A DNA stretch of 15,951 nucleotides from Spirochaetaceae bacterium (GTDB lineage Bacteria; Spirochaetota; Spirochaetia; Treponematales; Breznakiellaceae): assembly GCA_031265535.1 (NCBI GenBank), contig JAISCO010000257.1, positions 1 to 15,951 of the forward strand. Reading direction: 5' to 3'. A model generated the notes under the pieces. The model ran no database searches. It saw nothing but the letters and a program-made list of their open reading frames with translations, and was not told the origin of the DNA. Below, one piece after another: positions 6,074 to 12,926 of the stretch. Every line of letters starts with the position of its first letter. The stretch's first letter is position 1. Position numbers and translations under genes: made by a program.

Positions 6074-6454
6074 TTAGCTCCTTGCAATCAAAAAAACGCC
6101 GATACAAATAACCGCAATACCGGCAATACGTACCGGAGTAACGGTTTCTCCAAGAAAGAAGTGGCCAACAACAGCCGATATTATATATCCTATACTTAAA
6201 AATGGGTAAGCAAAACTTACCTCTACCCTGGAAAGAACCATCATCCATGTTATAACGCTTACACCATAACACAAAATAGACAGCCATAAAAAACCATTGC
6301 TCAGCATTTCAGGCAATGCTTTGAATAATGCTGAAGCACCAAAGTTTATTTCGCCGACCTTTAACATACCGGTACGCATTAGTATCTGAGCGGCGGCATT
6401 CAAACTTACGCCCGCTAAAATTAAAAGAATATTTCTCAATTTATATCCCCCCAT
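6074..6454 (-). CDS. EamA/ArnE-ArnF-like small membrane transporter
   Basis: This 126-aa protein has four hydrophobic helices: LRNILLILAGVSLNAAAQIL, FLWLSILCYGVSVITWMMVL, VEVSFAYPFLSIGYIISAVVG and IAGIAVICIGVFLIA. The motif SFAYPFLSIGYI followed by FLGETVTPVRIAG is characteristic of the EamA/SMR-like ArnE-ArnF group, half-size transporters proposed to flip undecaprenyl-phosphate-linked sugars. The position between a polyprenyl-phosphate phosphoribosyltransferase and an epimerase fits a lipid-linked pentose flippase. Start ATG 6454 lies inside the end of the upstream frame (19-bp overlap); a TTG five codons on, with GGGGGGA upstream, is an alternative. Its TAA is one base before the GTG of the epimerase, so these genes are coupled. 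Confidence 0.85.
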   Translation of the reverse strand: MGGYKLRNILLILAGVSLNAAAQILMRTGMLKVGEINFGASALFKALPEMLSNGFLWLSILCYGVSVITWMMVLSRVEVSFAYPFLSIGYIISAVVGHFFLGETVTPVRIAGIAVICIGVFLIARS

Positions 6455-6777
6455 GTTTTATTCGCAAAGTCTGGTTTAATACCCCGCCGCAAATTTGCGC
6501 CTTTAGGGCGGGGAGGCTCATTCGCAAAGTCTGGTTTCCCGATATATTTTTCCCAAAACTGGACAATCATGGCTTCTACGGAAATAAACCGGACAAACAT
6601 GAAAAAATAGGATTTCATGGTTTCTTTTGTAATCAGGTGAAACAGGTGCAGCATGATTCCCCAGAGCTGCAAGGGCAGTAACGCTTCAAGATAGGGTTTT
6701 TTGCGCAATACGAAAGTAAAAAAATCAAAAGAACTATCACCCCGGTATATTGTGTGGTCAAAATCATATACATCCAT
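6436..6777 (-). pseudogene. HAD phosphatase gene, 3' part lost to a REP-like repeat
   Basis: From ATG 6777, 4 bases after the poly-G tract, the frame reads MDVYDFDHTIYRGDSSFDFF. This is HAD motif I (D-x-D-x-T with Asp5 and Asp7), then about 60 residues of a HAD-IB-like helical cap. At about residue 80 (FWEKYIG) it runs into the 60-bp repeat (KPDFANEPPRPKG, then KPDFANK) and stops. HAD motifs II, III and IV are absent, so catalysis is unlikely. In related pathways a phosphatase removes the 5-phosphate from polyprenyl-phosphoribose-5-phosphate; the intact gene may have done this. As sequenced it is fused to UbiA, and a change of one G would separate them, with the G run possibly serving as ribosome-binding site. 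Confidence 0.7.
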
Positions 6778-7686
6778 CTTACCCCCCCCCCCCCCCCAGA
6801 CATACAGGATGATAATTGATGATGTAATATACAAACTTACCAGCGCGCACAGACCCTTGTCCTTAAGCAAAATGGCTGTGGGGTCCTCGTCACAATCACG
6901 CTCAATATTCAAGCTGTATTTTAATAAAATGAGAAAAATAATAGGTACGGTAAAAACAAAATATTGGGTATGTAGGCGCTGGATTGTGGCGCTGTCAATA
7001 CTCCATAAGGCATAAAAAACCGTACAAAGAGTTTGGCAAACGTACATATTTTTATCAAGAAAATTATATGAATAGTTTTTTAATACGTTTCTTGTGTTCT
7101 TTTCCGCTTTAATTAATTCATTCCGGCGTTTTCCAAAACCAAGATAGAAAGCGCAGAAGGTTATTACCAAATAAAGCCAAAAAGATATGCCTGTCCCTAT
7201 CAGTATTCCACCAAAGGCAACCCTAAGTATATACCCTGACGCAAGAATGATTATATCTATAATAGGAATATTCTTGGCGCCGAAACTATAAACAACATTT
7301 ACGGCAAGATAAAGAATAAGAACGCCGGAAGCATAAAAATTATTTATCAATAAACTTATATAAATGGCAATAGCGGCTGCCATTGCCAAAAGAATAAAAA
7401 GTAATTTTACGGCATTTTTCCGTGAAATTGTTCCCGCCGCCAAGGGTCGTTTAGATTTTATGCTGTGGCTTCTATCTTTTTCTATATCCTTTAAATCATT
7501 AATAATATATACCGCTGATGACAGCAGGGAAAAAACAATAAAACCTACGATACAAAGAAATATATTACTAATTTCATTAAATGAGAGACTAAAAATTAGA
7601 GGAATAAATATCAGCAGATTTTTGATGTAATGACTGACGCGAAGCAGTCTTGCATACTCCCGCGCCACAAGAAAAAAACTAGCCAA
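6436..7686 (-). CDS. UbiA-family polyprenyl-phosphate phosphoribosyltransferase fused to a HAD fragment
   Basis: Residues 1-297 form a UbiA membrane prenyltransferase. They show NDLKDIEKDR followed by KSKRPLAAG, and later VVYSFGAK, IDIIILASGYILRVAFGG and GFGKRRNEL. This pattern matches decaprenyl-phosphate phosphoribosyltransferases (mycobacterial Rv3806c type), which transfer 5-phosphoribose to a polyprenyl phosphate, the first step to lipid-linked arabinose or ribose. The frame then crosses G16 (five Gly, Lys) into the start of a HAD protein. UbiA enzymes of this kind are about 290-300 aa, so the normal end is near Trp297, at the tract. With 17 or 14 G, a TAA follows the Gly run directly. 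TTG 7686 is taken as start (AGGGG 6-7 nt upstream). It heads a four-gene operon. Confidence 0.88.
   Translation of the reverse strand: MASFFLVAREYARLLRVSHYIKNLLIFIPLIFSLSFNEISNIFLCIVGFIVFSLLSSAVYIINDLKDIEKDRSHSIKSKRPLAAGTISRKNAVKLLFILLAMAAAIAIYISLLINNFYASGVLILYLAVNVVYSFGAKNIPIIDIIILASGYILRVAFGGILIGTGISFWLYLVITFCAFYLGFGKRRNELIKAEKNTRNVLKNYSYNFLDKNMYVCQTLCTVFYALWSIDSATIQRLHTQYFVFTVPIIFLILLKYSLNIERDCDEDPTAILLKDKGLCALVSLYITSSIIILYVWGGGGGKMDVYDFDHTIYRGDSSFDFFTFVLRKKPYLEALLPLQLWGIMLHLFHLITKETMKSYFFMFVRFISVEAMIVQFWEKYIGKPDFANEPPRPKGANLRRGIKPDFANKTWGDIN
6460..6537. repeat. REP-like repeat, copy A (60-bp unit with repeated edge)
   Basis: The 18-bp sequence ATTCGCAAAGTCTGGTTT occurs at 6460-6477 and again at 6520-6537. 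Between them lie the inverted arms CCCCGCC / GGGCGGGG and the palindrome GCAAATTTGC. A second, diverged copy is at 5044-5103. Its minus-strand reading supplies the last 30 or so residues of the HAD frame, including KPDFAN twice. Confidence 0.8.
6782..6797 (-). repeat. G16 tract (coding strand) at the UbiA-HAD junction
   Basis: Sixteen G on the coding strand, preceded by GTCT and followed by TAAGATGG. Sixteen keeps UbiA in frame with HAD; seventeen or fourteen places TAA immediately after the tract, with the HAD ATG one base further. Confidence 0.88.
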
Positions 7687-7730
7687 GGCTCACCCCTTTA
7701 GTAAAGCCTAACGCGGCATCATAGTATTTT

Positions 7731-7776
7731 AGCTTATGCATATAAGCTTTATATCATAAAATTCATGCGCTGTTAA
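7731..7776 (-). promoter_or_regulatory. Operon promoter with overlapping palindrome
   Basis: On the minus strand, -35 TTAACA (7771-7776) and -10 TATAAA (7748-7753) are 17 bp apart, giving a transcript start near 7741 and a leader of about 55 nt before TTG 7686. The palindrome AGCTTAT-GCAT-ATAAGCT (7731-7748) lies over the start of transcription and touches the -10 box, a likely operator for an unknown regulator. Confidence 0.6.
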
Positions 7777-8010
7777 GCGCCGCAGAACAAGGAACAGCGA
7801 TTCCGATTTCAAAACGAAAATCAGCGCAACACCACAAAAAGTAAAAAGGAAAAGGGAAAAAGGAAAAGGGAAAAATAAGCAATTAGCAATGGAAGAGGCG
7901 GCACAAGCGTAATTTGCGAAGCGTAACGAAGCAAAAATGCGCCCTTATGATGGAAATACAAAGCAACCGCCGCTTCCAGCCGCGTATGCTAAGCGCTATT
8001 TTCGGAACTG

Positions 8011-8491
8011 AAGGCACGGAGTAAAGCCCTCTTTGGGTATGCTGCCGCGTAGCGGACTTTAACCCGCTGGCGGGTGCGAAGCAAAAATGCGCCCAAAATC
8101 AAAAAAGTGCCGTTAGAACTATATCAAATCTAGGATTTTCCCGAAATCGGAATTGCTAAACAAGGAACAGTTGGCATAATTTCCGGCAGCCTGTCGCGCT
8201 TATCTTCGGGGGTGGCGGAAAAGCATTTTTGTGTAAGCAAAAATCTTTGGAGACAGGGGGGCGCGGCAAGCAATTTTCACTACAAATAATGTATGGAAAC
8301 AGCGCCCCCCTCTTTAAAGAATTAGGAAGGAAAAGGGAAAAAGTAAGAGGTACTTACCGGAGGCACGGAGTGAGGGCTACTTTGGGTATGCTAGCGCGGA
8401 GCGCATGAGAACCCGCTGGCGGGCAACCGCCCTTGCCTTACCGGAGGCACGGAGTGAAAGCCACTTTGGGTATGCCGGCGCGGAGCGCATG
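8011..8491. repeat. Dispersed repeat family, three copies
   Basis: Copies start with AGGCACGGAGT and run through CTTTGGGTATGC to CGCGKAGCG and the arm CCCGCTGGCGGG. They lie at 8011-8074, 8353-8423 and 8437-8491 (the last without the final arm). The 3' half of the unit recurs at 13100-13128, 13194-13223 and 13224-13253. The terminal CCCGC-TG-GCGGG is self-complementary. Confidence 0.75.
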
Positions 8492-8786
8492 TGCCTCCAT
8501 GGCAAATGGTTGACAGAAGGGGGGATGTTGGGATAGACTATATAAAATGTTTGGGGAAGAAGGGTGGAATTCCCTCGCAAGCGCGTTACCGTTACAGCCG
8601 GGGTACCAAAACAGAGGCGGTGCCGTAAACTTACAAGTTTACGGCGCATAAAAAATGCGGCCAATAACATTCTTGCCGGAAAGGCAAACATGTTTTTGAG
8701 CATTTTTTAGAAAACTCTGTGATCATTTTTCTTTGCGCATACCGGAGAAAATGGATGTATCGTATTAGTACGCCTTCATTTATACA

Positions 8787-8814
8787 AAGCCGCGGTATGC
8801 ATCGCGGCTTTTTT
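8787..8814 (+). terminator. Strong rho-independent terminator
   Basis: AAGCCGCG (8787-8794) pairs perfectly with CGCGGCTT (8803-8810), with six T (8809-8814). It lies 186 bp before the chelatase gene. No gene ends just upstream on this strand; a 5-codon ORF with GGAGAAA (ATG 8751 to TAG 8768) lies right before it, so it may end a small RNA or leader. Confidence 0.7.
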
Positions 8815-8862
8815 ATTTCACGAGGCTATAACAGCCAGGGCCCGCCATAGCGCGCGGCGCGG

Positions 8863-8903
8863 CTGTGAATTCGGATGTTTCTTCTCCCGTCCTAAATTCA
8901 CAG
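8863..8903. other. Long-loop inverted repeat upstream of the chelatase operon
   Basis: CTGTGAATT (8863-8871) and AATTCACAG (8895-8903) are perfect 9-bp inverted repeats 23 bp apart. They could be two regulator half-sites or an RNA stem. No function is assigned. Confidence 0.4.
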
Positions 8904-8942
8904 GCGTGCCGTAAATGCTTATACATGATTTTTAACCATTGG

Positions 8943-8992
8943 CATTGACATTGACATTGAAAATGTCAAAAAATTTTAATTTTTATTAGGAG
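8943..8992 (+). promoter_or_regulatory. Promoter and 19-bp palindromic operator of the haem/metal uptake operon
   Basis: TTGACATT-GAA-AATGTCAA (8951-8969) is a perfect 8-bp inverted repeat. Its left arm contains a -35 box TTGACA (8951-8956), with TTTAAT (8975-8980) as -10 after 18 bp. CATTGA is repeated three times in tandem at 8943-8960. AGGAG at 8988-8992 serves the ATG at 9001. The position suggests repression by a dimeric regulator, plausibly Fur- or DtxR/TroR-like given the operon, but the sequence is not a recognised Fur or TroR box. Confidence 0.65.
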
Positions 8993-9000
8993 CTCAATTT

Positions 9001-9870
9001 ATGAAGAATTTTTTTAATTACACATTCGCGGCGGTTTTTGTTATGATCGCGGCTTTATCATCCTGTGCAAGTTCTCCGGAAGGAAAATCCGGAAAACCCG
9101 TCTTGCTTGTAGTCAGCTTTGGCACAAGCTTTAATGAAAGCCGGACGTTGACAATAGGCGCGATAGAAAACGCGCTTGCGGCGGCTTACCCGGACTATGA
9201 AGTACGCCGCGCATTTACAAGCCAGATAATCATAGACGTAATAAAAAAACGTGAAGGCGAAAAAATAAACAACGTAACGGAAGCCATGCGGCAGCTTGTA
9301 AAAGACGGAGTAAAAGACATAGTAGTCCAATCCACACATCTGATGGACGGAATAGAATACCACCAAATGGTTGACGAAATAAAACCGTTTGAAAAAAGAT
9401 TTAACAGCATACGCTACGGAAAACCGTTGCTTTCGTCCGATACCGATTATGACGATCTTATTAAATCGCTAATCGCTGAAACCCAACAGTACAATACTCC
9501 CGATGCCGCTATTGCATACATGGGACACGGCACGGAAGCCGATTCGAACAAGGATTATGAGATACTTGCCCAAAAACTTGTTGATCAGGGTTACAAAAAT
9601 TACTTGATCGGCACCGTGGAAGCCGAGCCGACACTTGACGATGTTATTGATCAAGCTAACGCGCTTGGAGTAAAAAAACTTACCTTGCTGCCGCTGATGA
9701 TAGTAGCCGGCGATCACGCGAATAACGACATGGCGGGCGACGAAGAAGATTCATGGAAAAGCATTTTAGAGGGCAAAGGTTTTTCCGTTACAACAGTACT
9801 TAAAGGACTGGGGCAATACAGCGGCGTTCAGCAAATATTTGTCGGCCATGTGAGCGATGCGCTAAAGTGA
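9001..9870 (+). CDS. cbiK: Lipoprotein CbiK-type chelatase (IhtB/FetB-like)
   Basis: This 289-aa protein begins with a lipoprotein signal (MKNFFNYTFAAVFVMIAALSSC, lipobox LSSC), then a class II chelatase of the CbiK family: LLVVSFGTSFNESR, YEVRRAFTSQIIIDVIKKR, QSTHLMDGIEYHQM, YMGHGTEADSN with the metal-binding His, and LMIVAGDHANNDMAGDEEDSWKS. CbiK puts cobalt into sirohydrochlorin in the cytoplasm; exported lipoprotein forms exist, such as Porphyromonas IhtB, proposed to strip iron from haem, and the periplasmic Desulfovibrio CbiK. The signal peptide and the linked importer favour such an outside role over B12 synthesis; no other cobalamin gene is present. ATG 9001 has AGGAG upstream. It is the first gene of the operon behind the palindromic promoter. 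Confidence 0.93.
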   Translation: MKNFFNYTFAAVFVMIAALSSCASSPEGKSGKPVLLVVSFGTSFNESRTLTIGAIENALAAAYPDYEVRRAFTSQIIIDVIKKREGEKINNVTEAMRQLVKDGVKDIVVQSTHLMDGIEYHQMVDEIKPFEKRFNSIRYGKPLLSSDTDYDDLIKSLIAETQQYNTPDAAIAYMGHGTEADSNKDYEILAQKLVDQGYKNYLIGTVEAEPTLDDVIDQANALGVKKLTLLPLMIVAGDHANNDMAGDEEDSWKSILEGKGFSVTTVLKGLGQYSGVQQIFVGHVSDALK

Positions 9871-9888
9871 AAATGAAGGGAAAATAAA

Positions 9889-10896
9889 GTGAAAACATTC
9901 CCGCATATTTTAATGTGTATACTCTGCCTTTCATCATGCAACAGGCAAGGGGCTGCGCGGAATATGCCGGAAACATTGAACGCGCCGAGGGGTAATCAAA
10001 GCTACAGTATTGACGGCGTCAACACTGTAGCTGAACTTATCAGTATTACCGATGACGAAGGGAATACGATAAGTTTTGATAAACCTTTTGCGCGTATCAT
10101 ATCGTTTTATTCCGCTCATACAGAGAATCTATTCACACTTGGCGCGGGCGCAAAGCTGATTGGCGGACATTCAACCTGCGATTATCCTGCGGCGGCAAGG
10201 AATCTTCCCGTTTTTGAATATACAGGAGACCCTGAGTATGTGATTGCTGCCATGCCCGATATTGTTTTGATACGCCCGTTTGTGCGCAGACACAATCCGG
10301 CTTATATATCGGCGCTGGAAAACGCGGGAATACCGGTCGTTTCACTGTACCCTGAAAGTTTTGGAGCTTTCGATGAATATATCCGGCGTTTGGCGCTGCT
10401 TTCAGGCACGGACGCGGAACAAAAATTGGAGGAGTTTCACGCTGAGCTGCGGGACATTGAAAATAAAGACTCGGTGATAAAAGAAAGGCTAAATGTTTTT
10501 TTTGAAACAACGGAACGTGAAACGCGCACCGCATCCCCTGAAAGCCTGCCGGCTTTGGCGATAGAGATTTCAGGCGGCGTAAATATCGCGCGGGACGCAA
10601 AACCTGTGACCCCTCTCTCCTCAATCGCGCCTTACGGGACAGAAAAACTGCTGTCGCGGGCAGATGACATTGACGCGTATATTGTTCAAACCGGCGCTAT
10701 GAATCCCGCAAGATCGATAGACACTCTCCGCAGACGCGCCGGATTTCTGGCAATAAAAGCGATCCGTGACGGCAAAGTTTTATTCATTGATGAAAGAATA
10801 GTATCGTCCCCTGTTTTTAGATATTTACAAGGCGTAAAAACTATTGCACACTTTTTGTATCCCGATGAATTTGACAAACCGGAATACGCGGAATAG
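9889..10896 (+). CDS. ABC transporter substrate-binding lipoprotein (haem/iron/B12 type)
   Basis: This 335-aa protein is a class III (BtuF/FecB-like) binding protein. A lipoprotein signal (LMCILCLSSC) is followed by ITDDEGNTISFDKPFARIIS, the usual opening of this family, then LFTLGAGAKLIGGHSTCDYP, PEYVIAAMPDIVLI and GIPVVSLYP. The C-terminal lobe has VLFIDERIVSSPVFRYLQGV. It would hand a haem, cobalamin or iron chelate to the permease. A variable insert near residues 205-225 (ETTERETRTASPES) replaces the usual linker to the second lobe. The start is GTG 9889, 18 bp after the chelatase stop, with GAAGGG upstream. The substrate cannot be read from sequence; the linked chelatase favours haem or a related tetrapyrrole. 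Confidence 0.9.
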   Translation: MKTFPHILMCILCLSSCNRQGAARNMPETLNAPRGNQSYSIDGVNTVAELISITDDEGNTISFDKPFARIISFYSAHTENLFTLGAGAKLIGGHSTCDYPAAARNLPVFEYTGDPEYVIAAMPDIVLIRPFVRRHNPAYISALENAGIPVVSLYPESFGAFDEYIRRLALLSGTDAEQKLEEFHAELRDIENKDSVIKERLNVFFETTERETRTASPESLPALAIEISGGVNIARDAKPVTPLSSIAPYGTEKLLSRADDIDAYIVQTGAMNPARSIDTLRRRAGFLAIKAIRDGKVLFIDERIVSSPVFRYLQGVKTIAHFLYPDEFDKPEYAE

Positions 10897-11944
10897 TACC
10901 GTACATTCTTTTATTACAAAACGTAAAATGTGCTGTCTGACAATCGCGGCTCTTTGCGTACTGCTGCCGCTTGCGCTGCTGTTTTCGGCGGGACTCGGAG
11001 CCATGAGCATTTCCGCCAAGGATGTGGCGCGAATCCTGCTTGGTAAATTGTCCGGCAGCGAAGGCTTGTTACAGGGGATAAGCGCCGGCGGGATTTCGGT
11101 TGTTTTTGAACTGCGGCTTCCGCGCATACTATGCGCGGCGTTCACCGGCGCGGCTCTAGCGGCAGCCGGCGTAATATTTCAAGCCATACTGCAAAACCCG
11201 CTCGCCGACCCGTACACGCTCGGCATATCGACCGGCGCAGCCTTTGGAGCGACACTGGCGATTTTCCTCAATATGCTGACGGCCCTTGAACTACCCGCGC
11301 CGCTCTTTGCCCTCCTGTTTGCGGGGCTAACACTAATTGCCGTACTTGCCATAGCGAATCGAGGCGCGGGCATAGTAAAAGCGAACTTGATTATGGCGGG
11401 GATAATTTTAAGCGCGATACTTCAGGCGGGCGTAAGTTTTATAAAAATGGCTTCCGGCGAGAATGTCGGCGCTATAGTATTCTGGCTTATGGGCAGCTTA
11501 TCCGGCCGCTCGTGGGGCGACGTGCTGCTGATAGCGCCTCCAATAAGCGCCGCGCTCTTGCTTGCCTTTGTGTTTTCACGGGATCTAAACCTGCTGAGCC
11601 TCGGCAGCCGCGGCGCGGAATCTCTTGGAGTAAACGTAAAACGCGCGCGCGTTTTTTACCTGCTGCTTGGAGCGCTAATCACGGCGTTTTCCGTTTCGGT
11701 CTGCGGCATAATAGGCTTTGTGGGCTTGGTTGTGCCGCATTTGCTGCGCTTTTCCGTAAGCTCCGACAACAGACTTCTGCTGCCGCTCGCGTCGCTTGCG
11801 GGAGCGTTGCTGCTCGTTCTTGCCGATGACGCCGTCCGCCTTGTCGGAACAGGCGAAACGCCGGTCGGCGCCCTTACGACGCTGCTGGGCGGCCCTTTCT
11901 TCATCTATATTTTTATAAAGCGTAACGGCGCCGCGCGGGAATGA
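10865..11944 (+). CDS. FecCD-family ABC transporter permease
   Basis: This membrane protein of about 359 aa matches the BtuC/FecCD/HmuU permeases. It has about ten hydrophobic helices and the family motifs FELRLPRILCAAFTGAALAA, GVIFQAILQNPLADPYTLGI, GIILSAILQAG, VFWLMGSLSGRSW, the coupling helix region SLGVNVKRARV, and CGIIGFVGLVVPHLLRF, then GETPVGALTTLLGGPFFIYI at the end. The start is uncertain: ATG 10865 is used, overlapping the binding-protein gene by 32 bp; TTG 10844 and ATG 10928 are in the same frame and none has a good ribosome-binding site. Two copies form the channel with the ATPase encoded downstream. Confidence 0.93.
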   Translation: MNLTNRNTRNSTVHSFITKRKMCCLTIAALCVLLPLALLFSAGLGAMSISAKDVARILLGKLSGSEGLLQGISAGGISVVFELRLPRILCAAFTGAALAAAGVIFQAILQNPLADPYTLGISTGAAFGATLAIFLNMLTALELPAPLFALLFAGLTLIAVLAIANRGAGIVKANLIMAGIILSAILQAGVSFIKMASGENVGAIVFWLMGSLSGRSWGDVLLIAPPISAALLLAFVFSRDLNLLSLGSRGAESLGVNVKRARVFYLLLGALITAFSVSVCGIIGFVGLVVPHLLRFSVSSDNRLLLPLASLAGALLLVLADDAVRLVGTGETPVGALTTLLGGPFFIYIFIKRNGAARE

Positions 11945-11963
11945 GCCGCCGCCGTTTGTTATC

Positions 11964-12130
11964 ATGGAAACCGAATCAACGATGTTGGACGCGGCGCGTC
12001 CCGCTGTTTATATGGGGGAATGCGGCTTCTCATGGAAACTGAATTAACGATGTCGGACGCGGCGCGTCTTGCTGTTTAATGGAGGAATGCGGCTTCTCAT
12101 GGAAACCGAATTAACGATGTTGGACGCGGT
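11964..12130 (+). repeat. Tandem triplication of the ATPase start region (67-68 bp period)
   Basis: Copies are 11964-12031 (68 bp), 12032-12098 (67 bp) and a partial third, 12099-12130, which is the actual start of the ATPase gene. Each begins ATGGAAACYGAATYAACGAT and contains GGACGCGG. Copies 1 and 2 continue to GGAATGCGGCTTCTC. Translating copies 1 or 2 gives METES/LTM-type peptides ended by early stops. Confidence 0.88.
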
Positions 12131-12917
12131 AATCAGTGCCGAAAATATATGCTTTGCGTACCGCGGGCTAAAGCCGGTTCTGGAAAACGTGTCGTTCGCG
12201 GTGGCGGCGGGGGAGCACGTCTCTCTTGTAGGCCCCAACGGCAGCGGTAAAAGCACGCTGTTTCAGATACTCTCAGGCTATATGGCTCCGGCATCCGGGC
12301 GCGTCCTGCTTGGCGGAAAAAACATTGCCGCCCTGTCTCCGCTTGAACGCGCGCGCCGGCTCAGCTTTGTGCCGCAGGATACAAGCGCCGATTTTCCGTT
12401 TAACTGCCTGGAAGTCGTGCTGATGGCGCTTTATCCGCACCGCTCGCGGCTTAGGCCCACAAACGAAAACGATATAAACATGGCGGAAAACCTGATGCGC
12501 GAGACCGGCGTCTGGCGTTTTGCTGAAAAAAACATAATGGATTTGTCCGGCGGCGAGAGGCAGAAGATCATCATGACCCGCGCCCTGCTCCAGATAGAAA
12601 GCGCCGTTTCAGGCTGCGCCGGCAGTTTGCTGCTGCTTGATGAGGCGATGAGCGCTTTGGACATAGCGGCGCGTATTGATATGATGAAACTGCTCTCCCG
12701 CTATGCCGGTGTCCGCCGTACCGCCGTCATCGGCATACATCACGACTTATACACCGCCTACCGCTTTTCAAGCCGCGTCATAGCGCTGTCTAACGGCAGA
12801 ATCGCCGCTTCCGGTACTCCGCGTGAAGTGTTTACCGAAACCTTTTTCAGGGAAGTGTTTTCCGTCAAAGCAGAGATACTCGGCGAAAAAGGCTTTATTG
12901 TGCGGGACAGCGTTTGA
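12099..12917 (+). CDS. ABC transporter ATPase (FecE/BtuD/HmuV type)
   Basis: This ATPase of about 272 aa has all functional motifs: Walker A GPNGSGKST, Q-loop VPQDTSADF, signature LSGGERQKI, Walker B LLLLDEAMSALD and switch His in GIHHDLYTAY. It belongs to the iron-chelate/haem/B12 family and would drive the FecCD permease. ATG 12099 (METELTMLDAV) is used. The GGAGG at 12081-12085 is 13 nt away, rather far, while the in-frame ATG 12087 is too close to it; ATG 12117 is also possible. The upstream 135 bp are two extra copies of this start region. The gap after the permease gene contains only those copies. Confidence 0.94.
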   Translation: METELTMLDAVISAENICFAYRGLKPVLENVSFAVAAGEHVSLVGPNGSGKSTLFQILSGYMAPASGRVLLGGKNIAALSPLERARRLSFVPQDTSADFPFNCLEVVLMALYPHRSRLRPTNENDINMAENLMRETGVWRFAEKNIMDLSGGERQKIIMTRALLQIESAVSGCAGSLLLLDEAMSALDIAARIDMMKLLSRYAGVRRTAVIGIHHDLYTAYRFSSRVIALSNGRIAASGTPREVFTETFFREVFSVKAEILGEKGFIVRDSV

Positions 12918-12926
12918 ACAATTAAC

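Larger units (their letters stand above)
7687..9000. other. Gene-free repeat-rich spacer (1.3 kb)
   Basis: No credible gene is seen. It contains the minus-strand operon promoter at its left end, AAAAGGGAAAAAGG-type purine repeats near 7846-7880 and 8327-8350, two copies of GAAGCAAAAATGCGCCC (near 7930 and 8080), three copies of a larger repeat (8011-8491), a perfect 10-bp hairpin GCCGTAAACT/AGTTTACGGC (8622-8645), a strong terminator (8787-8814), and the promoter of the chelatase operon. The minus-strand open frame 8377-8703 is built from these repeats and is not a real gene. Confidence 0.6.

Noticed and set aside
8377..8703. Minus-strand open frame of 108 codons
   Set aside because: Its sequence is made of the dispersed repeats (the end of the frame repeats a RSALAYPK motif because the DNA repeats) and it has no start signal.
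8700..9000. Cobalamin riboswitch before the chelatase operon
   Set aside because: No B12-box or matching multi-stem layout is recognisable; only a terminator, an inverted repeat and a promoter palindrome are seen.
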